Below, in pieces: positions 53,571 to 61,274 of a DNA stretch of 64,000 nucleotides. The stretch is from Palleronia pontilimi (lineage in GTDB: Bacteria; Pseudomonadota; Alphaproteobacteria; Rhodobacterales; Rhodobacteraceae): positions 124,001-188,000 of the forward strand of contig NZ_JAEKPD010000009.1 of NCBI RefSeq assembly GCF_016412875.1. Reading direction: 5' to 3'. The position numbers were made by a program, and so were the translations under genes. Under the pieces are notes generated by a model that saw only the letters and a list, made by a program, of their open reading frames with translations, was not told the origin of the DNA and ran no database searches. How positions within the stretch are numbered: the stretch's first letter is position 1; each line of letters begins with the position of its first letter.

Positions 53571-54697
53571 CACCGCGCGGCTTCGCGCCGGACGAAATCC
53601 GCGCCCGCGCCACCGCCGCGCAAGACCTGATGGCCCGGGCACGGATCGACGCGCTTCTGCTGACCACCGAGCCCGAAATCCGCTACTTCACCGGCTTCCT
53701 CACCCGGTTCTGGGAAAGTCCCACGCGCCCCTGGTTCGTGGTGCTGCCGCAAGGCGGCGATCCCATCGCCGTCATCCCGTCCATCGGGGCCGAGCTGATG
53801 GCGCGCGCGGGTGTCAACGACATCCGCACCTGGCCCTCGCCGCGCCCCGGCGACGACGGCACCACCCTTCTGGCCGCGACGCTGAACGCGCACGGCCCGC
53901 GCATCGGCCTGCCCATGGGCGACGAGACCCACCTGCGGATGCCGCTGGCCCAGTTCGACGCGCTGCGCGGCCTGTGCCCGGCGCTGGACTTCACCCATGA
54001 CGCAGGCATCACCCGCACCCTGCGGATGGTGAAATCCGACGCCGAGATCGCCAAGATCGCCACCGCCTGCGCCATCGCCGACCGCGCCTTCGCCCGCGTG
54101 CCGGACATCGCCGCACCCGGCGTGCCGCTCGCGACCGTGTTCCGCGACTTCCAGGCGCTGTGCCTGGCCGAAGGCGCCGATACGGTGCCCTACCTGGCGG
54201 GCGCTGCGGGACAAGGTGGCTACGACGACGTCATCTCGCCCGCCACCGACGCGCCCCTGATGCCAGGCGACGTGCTCATGCTCGATACCGGGCTGACCTT
54301 CGACGGCTATTTCTGCGATTTCGACCGCAACTTCGCGCTGGGCGACACCGGCCTGGACGCCGATCACGACCGCCTGGTCGCGGCCGTCGAGGCGGGCCGC
54401 GCCGCTGCCATGCCCGGCGCGCGGGCCAGCGACGTCCACGCGGCCATGCGCGCCGCCGAAGCGCCCGCCCCCGGCGCGGCCGTGCGCCTGGGGCATGGCC
54501 TGGGGATGCAGCTGACCGAATGGCCGTCACTGTCGCCCTTCGACCAGACGGTGTTGCAAGCGGGGATGGTCCTGACGCTGGAGCCTTGCGTAGCGACGGA
54601 AGCGGGCCGGATCCTGGTGCTCGAGGAAAACATCGTCCTGACCGAAACCGGCAACCGGGCCTTGTCGACGCCCGCGACACGGATGGTGCGCCTATGA
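53567..54697 (+). CDS. M24-family metallohydrolase (aminopeptidase P / creatinase / ectoine-hydrolase type)
   Basis: A 376-residue pita-bread enzyme. The N-terminal creatinase-like domain has LLLTTEPEIRYFTGFLTRFWESPTRPWFVVLP. The C-terminal domain carries all five metal ligands: MLDTGLTF and FCDFDRNF (Asp), GHGLGMQ (His), LEPCV and LEENIV (Glu). Substrate unknown. Some family members (DoeA/EutD) open ectoine, and the neighbours here echo that pathway. Overlaps both neighbours by 4 bp. Confidence 0.85.
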   Translation: MTPRGFAPDEIRARATAAQDLMARARIDALLLTTEPEIRYFTGFLTRFWESPTRPWFVVLPQGGDPIAVIPSIGAELMARAGVNDIRTWPSPRPGDDGTTLLAATLNAHGPRIGLPMGDETHLRMPLAQFDALRGLCPALDFTHDAGITRTLRMVKSDAEIAKIATACAIADRAFARVPDIAAPGVPLATVFRDFQALCLAEGADTVPYLAGAAGQGGYDDVISPATDAPLMPGDVLMLDTGLTFDGYFCDFDRNFALGDTGLDADHDRLVAAVEAGRAAAMPGARASDVHAAMRAAEAPAPGAAVRLGHGLGMQLTEWPSLSPFDQTVLQAGMVLTLEPCVATEAGRILVLEENIVLTETGNRALSTPATRMVRL

Positions 54698-55389
54698 TCC
54701 TGCAGCCGCGCTTTCGCGACACGGCCCGCACCGCCCTGGGGCTGGTCGTGCTTTCCGCCGAAGAAACGCTGGAACGCGTGGCCCGCGCCGCGATCCCACC
54801 CGACACCGACCTCTTCGTCAGCCGTGTGCCCTCGGGCACGTGGGTCACGCCCGACACGCTTGCCGCGATGGAGGCCGATCTGCCCGCCGCCGCCTCCCTT
54901 TTCCCGGCCGGTCGCAAGCTCGACGCGGTGGGATATGCCTGCACGTCGGGCGCGGCGCGGATCGGGCCCGCGCGCGTGGCCGAAATCCTGAAGGCGGCCA
55001 CCGGGTGCCCGCGCGTCACCGATCCGCTCAGCGCGCTCATCACCGCCTGCCGCGCGCGAAAGCTGACCCGGCTCGGGATCGTGTCGCCCTATACCGAAGA
55101 TGTCTCGGACTTTCTGCGCCGCCGCCTGTCCGACGCGGGCATCGCCACGCCCGCCTTCGCCAGCTTCGACACCGCCGAGGAAACGAAGGTCGCCCGCATC
55201 ACCCCCGACGCCATCGCCGAAGGGGCCATCGCCCTTGCCGGAAGCGCCCGGATCGACGCCGTCTTCCTCAGCTGCACCAATCTCGACACCGCCGACGCGC
55301 GGCCCCAGGTCACGCGCGCCACCGGCCTGCCGTGCCTCTGCTCGAACTCGGTGCTTCTGGATCACCTGCTGGCACTGGGCGCGGGCTGA
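54694..55389 (+). CDS. Asp/Glu racemase superfamily (maleate isomerase / AMDase / EutA-like)
   Basis: A 231-residue enzyme with the two catalytic cysteines of the arylmalonate-decarboxylase/maleate-isomerase group: Cys83 in GYACTSGAARIG and the Cys in VFLSCTNLDT (about residue 193), plus LGIVSPYTEDVSDFLRRRL. EutA of hydroxyectoine catabolism belongs here. It is the last gene of the operon, with an ATGA overlap with the M24 gene. The substrate is unknown. Confidence 0.85.
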   Translation: MILQPRFRDTARTALGLVVLSAEETLERVARAAIPPDTDLFVSRVPSGTWVTPDTLAAMEADLPAAASLFPAGRKLDAVGYACTSGAARIGPARVAEILKAATGCPRVTDPLSALITACRARKLTRLGIVSPYTEDVSDFLRRRLSDAGIATPAFASFDTAEETKVARITPDAIAEGAIALAGSARIDAVFLSCTNLDTADARPQVTRATGLPCLCSNSVLLDHLLALGAG

Positions 55390-55408
55390 CCGCCCCGGCG
55401 CCCTCATC

Positions 55409-55436
55409 CCCATCTTTGTTCTTCCAAATATCCCGG
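55409..55436. repeat. Intergenic repeat, CTTTGTTCTTCCAAATATCCCGG copy
   Basis: CCATCTTTGTTCTTCCAAAT then ATCCCGG, core identical to 31319-31343. It lies between the convergent racemase-like and VOC genes. Confidence 0.7.
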
Positions 55437-55466
55437 CGCAGCATCCGCAAGCGGCGGGACGGCCGC

Positions 55467-56024
55467 CTAGTCGCTCAGGCTGCGTTGGTTGCGCTTCGAC
55501 AGCCGCTCGATCGCGATGGCCAGGTGCGCGTCGCCGATCGCCTTGTCGCCCTGCTCGACCCGGATCAGGTGCGCCTCGAACAGCACGTCCGTATGGGTCG
55601 CACCCACCGGCGGTTCGAAACGATAGGACGCAAGCTCGATCAGCGTGCCCAGCGGATCGCGGAAATAGATCGAGTTCATGAAGCCGCGATCCTTCTCGCC
55701 GGAATGCTTGATCCCGCGTTCGTCCAGTCGCGCGGCCAGTTGCGAATACATCGACTGGCTGACCGCGAAGGCGATGTGATGCACGTCGCCGGGATTGTCG
55801 GGCGCGGCCCTGCCGGTGGGCTTGCGGCTTTCGGCGCAGAAGATGGTGATCAGCCGCCCGTCACCGGGATCGAAATACAGGTGCGACTGGTCGGGATCGT
55901 CCAGGTTCGGCTGCTCGAAGACGAAGGGCATGCCCAGCACCCCCTCCCAGAAATCGATGGATGTCTGCCGGTCGGCCCCGTTCAGGGTGATGTGGTGGAC
56001 GCCCTGGCTTTGTAACTTGTGCAT
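55467..56024 (-). CDS. VOC-family protein (glyoxalase/dioxygenase fold)
   Basis: A 185-residue protein with two beta-alpha-beta-beta-beta modules. Metal-ligand candidates are His in VHHITLNGADRQ, His in GDVHHIAFAV and Glu in GTLIELASY, as in extradiol dioxygenases and fosfomycin-resistance-type enzymes. Start ATG 56024 after AAGGGAG. Substrate unknown. The C-terminal 35 residues beyond the second module are charged and unusual. Confidence 0.85.
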   Translation of the reverse strand: MHKLQSQGVHHITLNGADRQTSIDFWEGVLGMPFVFEQPNLDDPDQSHLYFDPGDGRLITIFCAESRKPTGRAAPDNPGDVHHIAFAVSQSMYSQLAARLDERGIKHSGEKDRGFMNSIYFRDPLGTLIELASYRFEPPVGATHTDVLFEAHLIRVEQGDKAIGDAHLAIAIERLSKRNQRSLSD

Positions 56025-56098
56025 GATCGCTCCCTTCGCAGTCCTCCCGGGAAAGGTAGGCCATGGGCACGTTTTTGACACGTCCATGGCCCTTCAGA

Positions 56099-56776
56099 TC
56101 ACAGCACCGCCTGGATGGCCTCGCGCAATTCCGGGTGGGCGATCCAGAGGTCCGGATCCCCCGCGCCTTCCGGCTCGGCCCGGAACCCCATGATCGATCG
56201 CGCGTCCGGATCGCCGGACGGATCGGTCGAACCCGCCTCCGACGACAGATACTCGGCGATCAGCAGGCCCGCGCTCGTGAAGGATCTCGCACCGGACGCC
56301 TGCGACTTGTAGCCCGCCGCGGACGCCATTTGCGTCTCGGTCAGCCCGGTCGCGCCGGACAAGGCCAACGCCAGCAGCATCGCGCGCTGCGGGCGCGTCA
56401 GGGCGACATGACCGATCGCTTCCACGTATTCCTCGACGCTCGGCACCGACGCGCCCGTGTGTTCGTCCGTCCTGCGGTCTTCGGCCCGGCGCTGCTCACG
56501 CGAGTCGAGCACTTCGTGCAAGGCGATGATCGCCGCTTCTTCCGTCGCGCCGCTGGCCTCGGCGATCAGGCCGCGCGCCTGCGTCGGCGGCTTGGGGAAG
56601 GCGCGCGCCACGAACGTGCCCGCAAGATTGCCGGACTTGATCTGGTATCGGTGATGTTCGCCCACCTGCACCGGGGACTGCTTGTCCTGCTTGCGATCCT
56701 TGGTCTTCTTCTTCGCCATGCCCTGGAAGACGCCATGGCCCATTTCCGATCGGGTTTCTGCACTCGAGCGTGTCAT
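56099..56776 (-). CDS. Hypothetical protein with C-terminal helical (HTH-like) domain
   Basis: A 225-residue protein that I do not recognise. After a very basic N-terminus (AKKKTKDRKQDKQ) comes a beta-rich part (HHRYQIKSGNLAGTFVARAFPKP), then EEAAIIALHEVLDSREQRRAEDRR and a helical domain with LTRPQRAMLLALALSGATGLTETQMASAAGYKSQASGA, reminiscent of helix-turn-helix segments found in some HNH/restriction-type proteins. ATG 56776 has AAAGGA; ATG 56716 is an alternative start. It may bind nucleic acid. Confidence 0.65.
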   Translation of the reverse strand: MTRSSAETRSEMGHGVFQGMAKKKTKDRKQDKQSPVQVGEHHRYQIKSGNLAGTFVARAFPKPPTQARGLIAEASGATEEAAIIALHEVLDSREQRRAEDRRTDEHTGASVPSVEEYVEAIGHVALTRPQRAMLLALALSGATGLTETQMASAAGYKSQASGARSFTSAGLLIAEYLSSEAGSTDPSGDPDARSIMGFRAEPEGAGDPDLWIAHPELREAIQAVL

Positions 56777-56999
56777 TGGAATCCTTTCAAGGATTGCGGA
56801 ATATCTTGGTTCGAAATGGTCGGGTCGTGACCCCGTCCGCCGCGCGTCTGCGCCGCAGATATGGTGTTGGTGCGTCTCGCGCCCCCGACGCCAATCCCGT
56901 ATCGCGACCAGCCGAGCCGCGCCCGCCCGGAGCCGGTTGCGTATCTGGACGGCTGGCCCAATCAAGACAGCGGCCGTCCAGCGGGCACCGTCAAAGCAT

Positions 57000-57024
57000 T
57001 CGGGCGCCCCGTGGGAGCGCCCGA
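57000..57024 (-). terminator. Hairpin after the cold-shock gene
   Basis: On the minus strand TCGGGCGCTCC, loop CAC, GGGGCGCCCGA, starting 10 bp after the csp stop; 10 of 11 positions pair. It is followed by AATGCTTTGAC, a weak T-run. Probable terminator. Confidence 0.65.
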
Positions 57025-57033
57025 TCGTTCAAT

Positions 57034-57240
57034 TCAGGCGAGCGCCAGGTTGGTCGCGCTTTCGCGGCCATCGCGACCGGACTCGACGTCATAGGTCACT
57101 TTCTGATCGTCCGCGACGCTGGTCAGACCGGCCCGCTCGACAGCCGAGATGTGCAAGAACACATCCTTGCCGCCGGTTTCAGGCGCGATGAAGCCGAAGC
57201 CTTTTGAAGAATTGAACCATTTCACTGTGCCATTGGCCAT
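57034..57240 (-). CDS. Cold-shock protein (CspA family)
   Basis: A 68-residue single-domain nucleic-acid chaperone. N-terminus MANGTVKWFNSSKGFGFIAP with RNP1 KGFGFI, then RNP2 VFLHIS and the acidic loop DQKVTYDVESGRDGRESA. RBS AAGGA before ATG 57240. The upstream 290 bp are AT-richer than average and probably form a long leader, as is usual for csp genes. Confidence 0.95.
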   Translation of the reverse strand: MANGTVKWFNSSKGFGFIAPETGGKDVFLHISAVERAGLTSVADDQKVTYDVESGRDGRESATNLALA

Positions 57241-57528
57241 GTGAGTTTTCCTTGATCTATCGCTGCCCACGAAATGCGGCAGCCCGGCTTCTCACGACTG
57301 AGGACGAGCGCTGTGAGCCGATGAAGGAAAACAGAGAATCGAAAAATGAAGTCAGTAGCAAACTACAGATGGCGATTTATCGACGGGGTTACAAGGTGCG
57401 AACGGGTTTCACCGCCACATTCCCCGTGCGCCGGATACGGCCCCGCGGACAGCTTGGACGCGAAACGTCACCTAACCGCGGCAGCGATCCGTCACGATCC
57501 GCCTAGGTGCCGTCGATGTGGGACAAGA
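57241..57528. other. Leader/promoter region of the cold-shock gene
   Basis: 288 bp between the csp start and the tRNA-Lys gene. Moderately AT-rich (57320-57400), with no conserved gene. An open frame on the plus strand has no RBS or family and is not called. It should hold the csp promoter and a cold-sensitive 5' leader. Confidence 0.45.
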
Positions 57529-57604
57529 TGGTGAGCCCGCAGGGGTTCGAACCCTGGACCTACTGATTAAAAGTCAGTTGCTCTACCAACTGAGCTACAG
57601 GCTC
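57529..57604 (-). tRNA. tRNA-Lys(UUU)
   Basis: A 76-nt tRNA on the minus strand. The acceptor GAGCCTG pairs with CGGGCTC (one G-T), the D-arm has GTAGCTCAGTTGGTAGAGC, the anticodon arm is CTGACTTTTAATCAG with anticodon TTT, and the T-arm is GGGTTCGAACCC. Discriminator A and CCA are encoded. No intron. It decodes AAA/AAG. Confidence 0.97.
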
Positions 57605-57709
57605 ACGAGGCGGGTGACTAAAGACCGGGCCATTCTGCGTCAAGACGAAAAAGCCCCGGCCCTTGCCGCCCCCTTTCGCAAGCCGATCGTCGGGCGTATA
57701 TGCCAGCCG

Positions 57710-58540
57710 ATGAACCAGGCTTCGACAGATGTGCCCTTCATGAAGATGCATGGGCTGGGCAACGATTTCGTGGTGATCGACCGCCGGGCGGCGCCGTTGG
57801 AGGTCACGCCCGACTTCGCCCGGATCCTGGGCGATCGGCATCGCGGCATCGGCTTCGACCAGCTGGCCACCATCGACACCTGCCCCGACACCGACGCGCG
57901 GCTGACCTTCTGGAATCGCGACGGCTCGCTCTCGGCGGCGTGCGGCAACGCCACCCGCTGCATCGCGCGCCTGTTGATGGAGGACGGACGCCAATCACTG
58001 GTCCTGCGCACCGAGCGCGGCGATCTCGCGGCCCGCGACGCGGGCGACGGGCTGACGGCGGTCAACATGGGTCCGCCCGTGCTGGACTGGCAGGGCATCC
58101 CCCTGCTGCACGATTGCGACACGCTGCACCTGCCGATGGACGGCGATCCCGTCGCCACCGGCATGGGCAACCCGCATTGCACCTTCTTCATGGACGATAT
58201 CGACGCGGTCGACCTGACCAGTTTCGGCCATACCCACGAATATCACCCGTTGTTTCCCCAGCGCACGAATGTCCAGCTGGCCCAGCTCGTGGGCCGCGAC
58301 CACCTGCGGGTGCGGGTTTATGAGCGGGGGGCCGGTCCGACGCTGGCCTCGGGGTCGTCCTCCTGCGCCGTGGCCGTGGCCGCCGCGCGGCGCGGCCTGA
58401 CGGGCCGGGCCGTGCGCGTGGATCTGACGGGCGGCACACTGGACATCGACTGGCGCGACGACGGTGTGTGGATGACCGGGCCGACCGCCCACGTGGCCGA
58501 TGGCGTCCTGCGCGCCGACTGGCTGGCGTCGGTGCTATGA
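57710..58540 (+). CDS. dapF: Diaminopimelate epimerase
   Basis: A 276-residue PLP-independent epimerase that makes meso-diaminopimelate. Catalytic cysteines are Cys78 (AACGNATRC) and Cys219 (GSSSCAVAV). KMHGLGNDFVVID, NPHCTFF and ERGAGPTLASG are family motifs. The second Cys lies in GSSSC, not the common GTGAC. Its stop overlaps the mtaB start (ATGA). Confidence 0.94.
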   Translation: MNQASTDVPFMKMHGLGNDFVVIDRRAAPLEVTPDFARILGDRHRGIGFDQLATIDTCPDTDARLTFWNRDGSLSAACGNATRCIARLLMEDGRQSLVLRTERGDLAARDAGDGLTAVNMGPPVLDWQGIPLLHDCDTLHLPMDGDPVATGMGNPHCTFFMDDIDAVDLTSFGHTHEYHPLFPQRTNVQLAQLVGRDHLRVRVYERGAGPTLASGSSSCAVAVAAARRGLTGRAVRVDLTGGTLDIDWRDDGVWMTGPTAHVADGVLRADWLASVL

Positions 58541-59790
58541 GCGCGCCCGTCTTCTCGAACCATGGCTGTCGGCTGAACGCCTACGAGACCGAGGCGATGA
58601 AAGACCTCGCGTCCCGCGCCGGGCTGCGGGACGCGGTGGTGGTGAACACCTGCGCCGTCACCGCCGAAGCGGTGCGCAAGGCCCGCAAGGACATCCGCCG
58701 CCTCGCGCGCGAAAATCCCGGCGCGCCCGTGATCGTCACCGGTTGCGCCGCGCAGACCCAGGCCGAAACCTTCGCCGCCATGCCCGAAGTCACCCGCGTC
58801 ATCGGCAATTCCGAAAAGATGCAGCCCGCCACCTGGGAAGCCCTGGTGCCCGACCTGATCGGCCGGACCGAGCGCGTGCAGGTGGACGACATCATGTCGG
58901 TGACCGAGACCGCGGGCCACCTGATCGACGGGTTCGGCACCCGCGCCCGCGCCTATGTGCAGGTCCAGAACGGCTGCGACCACCGCTGCACCTTCTGCAT
59001 CATCCCCTACGGCCGCGGCAATTCCCGCTCGGTGCCCGCAGGGGTCGTGGTGGACCAGGTCAATCGCCTTGTCGCGCGCGGCTACAACGAGGTGGTGCTG
59101 ACCGGCGTGGACCTGACGTCGTGGGGGGCGGACCTGCCGGGCGGGCCGCGGCTGGGCGACCTGGTGGCGCGCATACTGAAGCTGACCGACGTGCCGCGGC
59201 TCCGGATCAGCTCGATCGATTCCATCGAAGTCGACGACGCGCTGATGCGCTGCATCGCCGACGAGCGGCGCCTGATGCCGCACCTGCACCTGTCGCTGCA
59301 GCACGGCAGCGACCTGATCCTGAAGCGCATGAAGCGGCGCCACCTGCGCGACGACGCGATCCGCTTTTGCGAAACGGCCCGCCGCCTGCGCCCGGACATG
59401 ACCTTCGGCGCCGATATCATCGCGGGCTTCCCGACCGAGACCGAGGACCACTTCATCGACTCGCTGCGCCTGGTCGAGGACTGCGACCTGACCTGGCTGC
59501 ACGTGTTCCCCTACTCGCCCCGCAACGGCACGCCCGCCGCCCGGATGCCCGCCGTCGACGGGCGGGCGATCAAGGAACGCGCGGCCCGGCTGCGCGCCGC
59601 GGGCGACCGGGCCATCGCCGCGCACCTGTCGGCGCAGACGGACCGGACGCACCATGTCCTGATGGAAAGCCCCCGCATGGGCCGCACCGCGCAATTCGCC
59701 GAAGTGCACTTCGCCACCGACCGACCCGTGGGCCAGGTCGTCGAGACGCGCATCACCGGGCACACCGACACCCACCTGACCGCCGCCTGA
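58537..59790 (+). CDS. mtaB: tRNA t6A37 methylthiotransferase MtaB
   Basis: A 417-residue radical-SAM enzyme that converts t6A37 to ms2t6A37 in tRNA. The N-terminal UPF0004 cluster uses Cys11, Cys39 and Cys70; the radical-SAM cluster is CDHRCTFC (Cys147, 151, 154). FSNHGCRLNAYETEAM is the MtaB N-terminus. The C-terminal TRAM-like part is short. Coupled to dapF. Three AT-rich hairpins start 11 bp after its stop. Confidence 0.93.
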   Translation: MSAPVFSNHGCRLNAYETEAMKDLASRAGLRDAVVVNTCAVTAEAVRKARKDIRRLARENPGAPVIVTGCAAQTQAETFAAMPEVTRVIGNSEKMQPATWEALVPDLIGRTERVQVDDIMSVTETAGHLIDGFGTRARAYVQVQNGCDHRCTFCIIPYGRGNSRSVPAGVVVDQVNRLVARGYNEVVLTGVDLTSWGADLPGGPRLGDLVARILKLTDVPRLRISSIDSIEVDDALMRCIADERRLMPHLHLSLQHGSDLILKRMKRRHLRDDAIRFCETARRLRPDMTFGADIIAGFPTETEDHFIDSLRLVEDCDLTWLHVFPYSPRNGTPAARMPAVDGRAIKERAARLRAAGDRAIAAHLSAQTDRTHHVLMESPRMGRTAQFAEVHFATDRPVGQVVETRITGHTDTHLTAA

Positions 59791-59800
59791 TCCGCCGGGC

Positions 59801-59866
59801 CGGAATTCGTGAGAATTCCGTCACGAATTTCTCAAGAAATTCGGCACGGAAAATTCGAATTTTGCG
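59801..59866. repeat. Three tandem AT-rich hairpins after mtaB
   Basis: CGGAATTC-GTGA-GAATTCCG (59801-59820), CGAATTTC-TCAA-GAAATTCG (59824-59843) and a palindrome with core AAAATTCGAATTTT (59850-59863). Same family as 35249, 41482 and 45202. It lies between two co-directional genes, so it may attenuate transcription into the GST gene. Confidence 0.8.
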
Positions 59867-59896
59867 GCGCCGCGCGGTTAGACTGCCGCCGACTCA

Positions 59897-59909
59897 CCCC
59901 CCCCCCCCC
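59897..59909. repeat. C13 homopolymer tract upstream of GST gene
   Basis: Thirteen consecutive C (59897-59909), directly before the Shine-Dalgarno GAAGGA and 12 bp before the ATG of the following GST. Such a tract can slip during replication and so alter spacing in the promoter or leader. Confidence 0.8.
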
Positions 59910-59921
59910 GAAGGATCTTCC

Positions 59922-60518
59922 ATGGACCTCTATTTCGCCGCCGCCTCGCCCTTTGTCCGCAAGGTCATGGTGGTCCTGCACGAAACCGGCCAACTGGCCG
60001 ACGTCAACGTGATCGACTCGGTCCAGACGCCGCTGGCCCCCAATCCCGCCAACAAGAACCCGCTGGGCAAGATCCCGAGCCTCACGCGCCCCGAGGGCCC
60101 CGCGCTCTACGACAGCCGCGTGATCTGCCGCTACCTGGCGGACCGCGCCGGGGCCGATCTGATCCCCCCCGCCCGGCAATGGGAGGTGCAGACCTTGGAA
60201 GCCACCGGGGACGGCATCATGGATGCGGGCGTGCTGATGGTCTACGAGCACCGTTTCCGCCCCGCGGAGCTGCAATACGGCGCCTATGTCGACGGCCAAT
60301 GGGCCAAGATCGCGCGCGCACTCGACGCCTTGGAAGAGCGCTGGATCAGCCACCTGTCCGGCCCGCTCGACCTGGGACAGATCTCGGTCGGCTGCGCCCT
60401 GGGATACTTGGACTTCCGGCACCACGACCGCGGCTGGCGCGACGGGCGCGACGCCCTGGCGCGCTGGTTCGAGCGATTCGGTGCGCGTCCGTCGATGCAG
60501 GAAACGCGGCCCGTTTGA
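59922..60518 (+). CDS. Glutathione S-transferase family protein
   Basis: A 198-residue GST. The N-domain is LYFAAASPFVRKVMVVLHETG with Ser8 at the usual catalytic site, GKIPSLTRPEG as the cis-Pro loop and LYDSRVICRYL as the gamma-glutamyl-binding pair. The helical C-domain has LGQISVGCALGYLDFRH. RBS AAGGA before ATG 59922. Substrate unknown. It is preceded by a C13 tract and three hairpins, so its expression may be uncoupled from mtaB. Confidence 0.9.
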   Translation: MDLYFAAASPFVRKVMVVLHETGQLADVNVIDSVQTPLAPNPANKNPLGKIPSLTRPEGPALYDSRVICRYLADRAGADLIPPARQWEVQTLEATGDGIMDAGVLMVYEHRFRPAELQYGAYVDGQWAKIARALDALEERWISHLSGPLDLGQISVGCALGYLDFRHHDRGWRDGRDALARWFERFGARPSMQETRPV

Positions 60519-60595
60519 CGAAAAAGGCGCCGATTTGGGTGCATCTGCGCGGGTTTGTCCGCTGGACCGGACCCGATCAAGGCGCTAGACACTTT

Positions 60596-60631
60596 CGCAA
60601 AGCCGCCGGGCGCACTCCGTCCGGCTTTGCG
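60596..60631. repeat. Hairpin upstream of petA
   Basis: CGCAAAGCCG (60596-60605) pairs with CGGCTTTGCG (60622-60631) around a 16-nt loop. It lies 55 bp before the petA start. Could be the terminator of the GST gene or a leader element of petABC. Confidence 0.5.
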
Positions 60632-60686
60632 CGAATCGCCCGACCCCCTTACGCTTCGGGCATCTGACAGAACGGAGACGCAGACC

Positions 60687-61262
60687 TTGTCCCACGCAGA
60701 CGATCAGGACGGCACACGCCGCGATTTTCTTTACTACGCCACCGCCGGCGCCGGGGCCGTGGTCACCGGGGCCGCAGTCTGGCCGCTGGTGAACCAGATG
60801 AACCCGACCGCGGACGTGCAGGCGCTGTCCTCGATCCGCGTCGATGTGGGCGGGGTCGAGCCGGGCACGCAGCTGACCGTGCAATGGCTGGGCAAGCCCG
60901 TCTTCATCCGCCGCCGCACCCAGGAAGAGATCGACGACGCCAACTCCGTCGACCTCTCCGACCTGCCCGATCCGCTCGCGCGCAATGCTAATATCGAAGA
61001 CGGCGCCCCGGCGACCGATGCCAACCGCGCCCTGTCCGTCCCCGGCGAAGAGGGCAACGAGGAATGGCTGGTCCAGATGGGCGTCTGCACCCACCTCGGC
61101 TGCGTGCCGCTGGGCAATGCCGGTGATTTCAACGGCTGGTTCTGCCCCTGCCACGGCAGCCACTATGATACTGCGGGCCGCATTCGCCGCGGTCCGGCAC
61201 CGGAAAACCTTCCGGTCCCCGTCGCCGAATTCGCCGACGCCTCCACCATCGTTCTGGGATAA
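60687..61262 (+). CDS. petA: Ubiquinol-cytochrome c reductase Rieske iron-sulfur subunit
   Basis: A 191-residue Rieske protein of cytochrome bc1. The N-terminal Tat-like [14 protein letters not shown] is followed by one transmembrane anchor. The 2Fe-2S ligands are Cys134 and His136 (CTHLGC) and Cys153 and His156 (CPCHGS); Cys139/Cys155 form the disulfide. The start is TTG 60687 with GGAG 9 bp upstream; no ATG fits. First gene of petABC. Confidence 0.95.
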   Translation: MSHADDQDGTRRDFLYYATAGAGAVVTGAAVWPLVNQMNPTADVQALSSIRVDVGGVEPGTQLTVQWLGKPVFIRRRTQEEIDDANSVDLSDLPDPLARNANIEDGAPATDANRALSVPGEEGNEEWLVQMGVCTHLGCVPLGNAGDFNGWFCPCHGSHYDTAGRIRRGPAPENLPVPVAEFADASTIVLG

Positions 61263-61274
61263 GGAGACTACCTC

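Noticed and set aside
57252-57506. 84-codon plus-strand frame upstream of the cold-shock gene
   Set aside because: No RBS, no recognisable domain, and it lies in the expected csp leader/promoter region.
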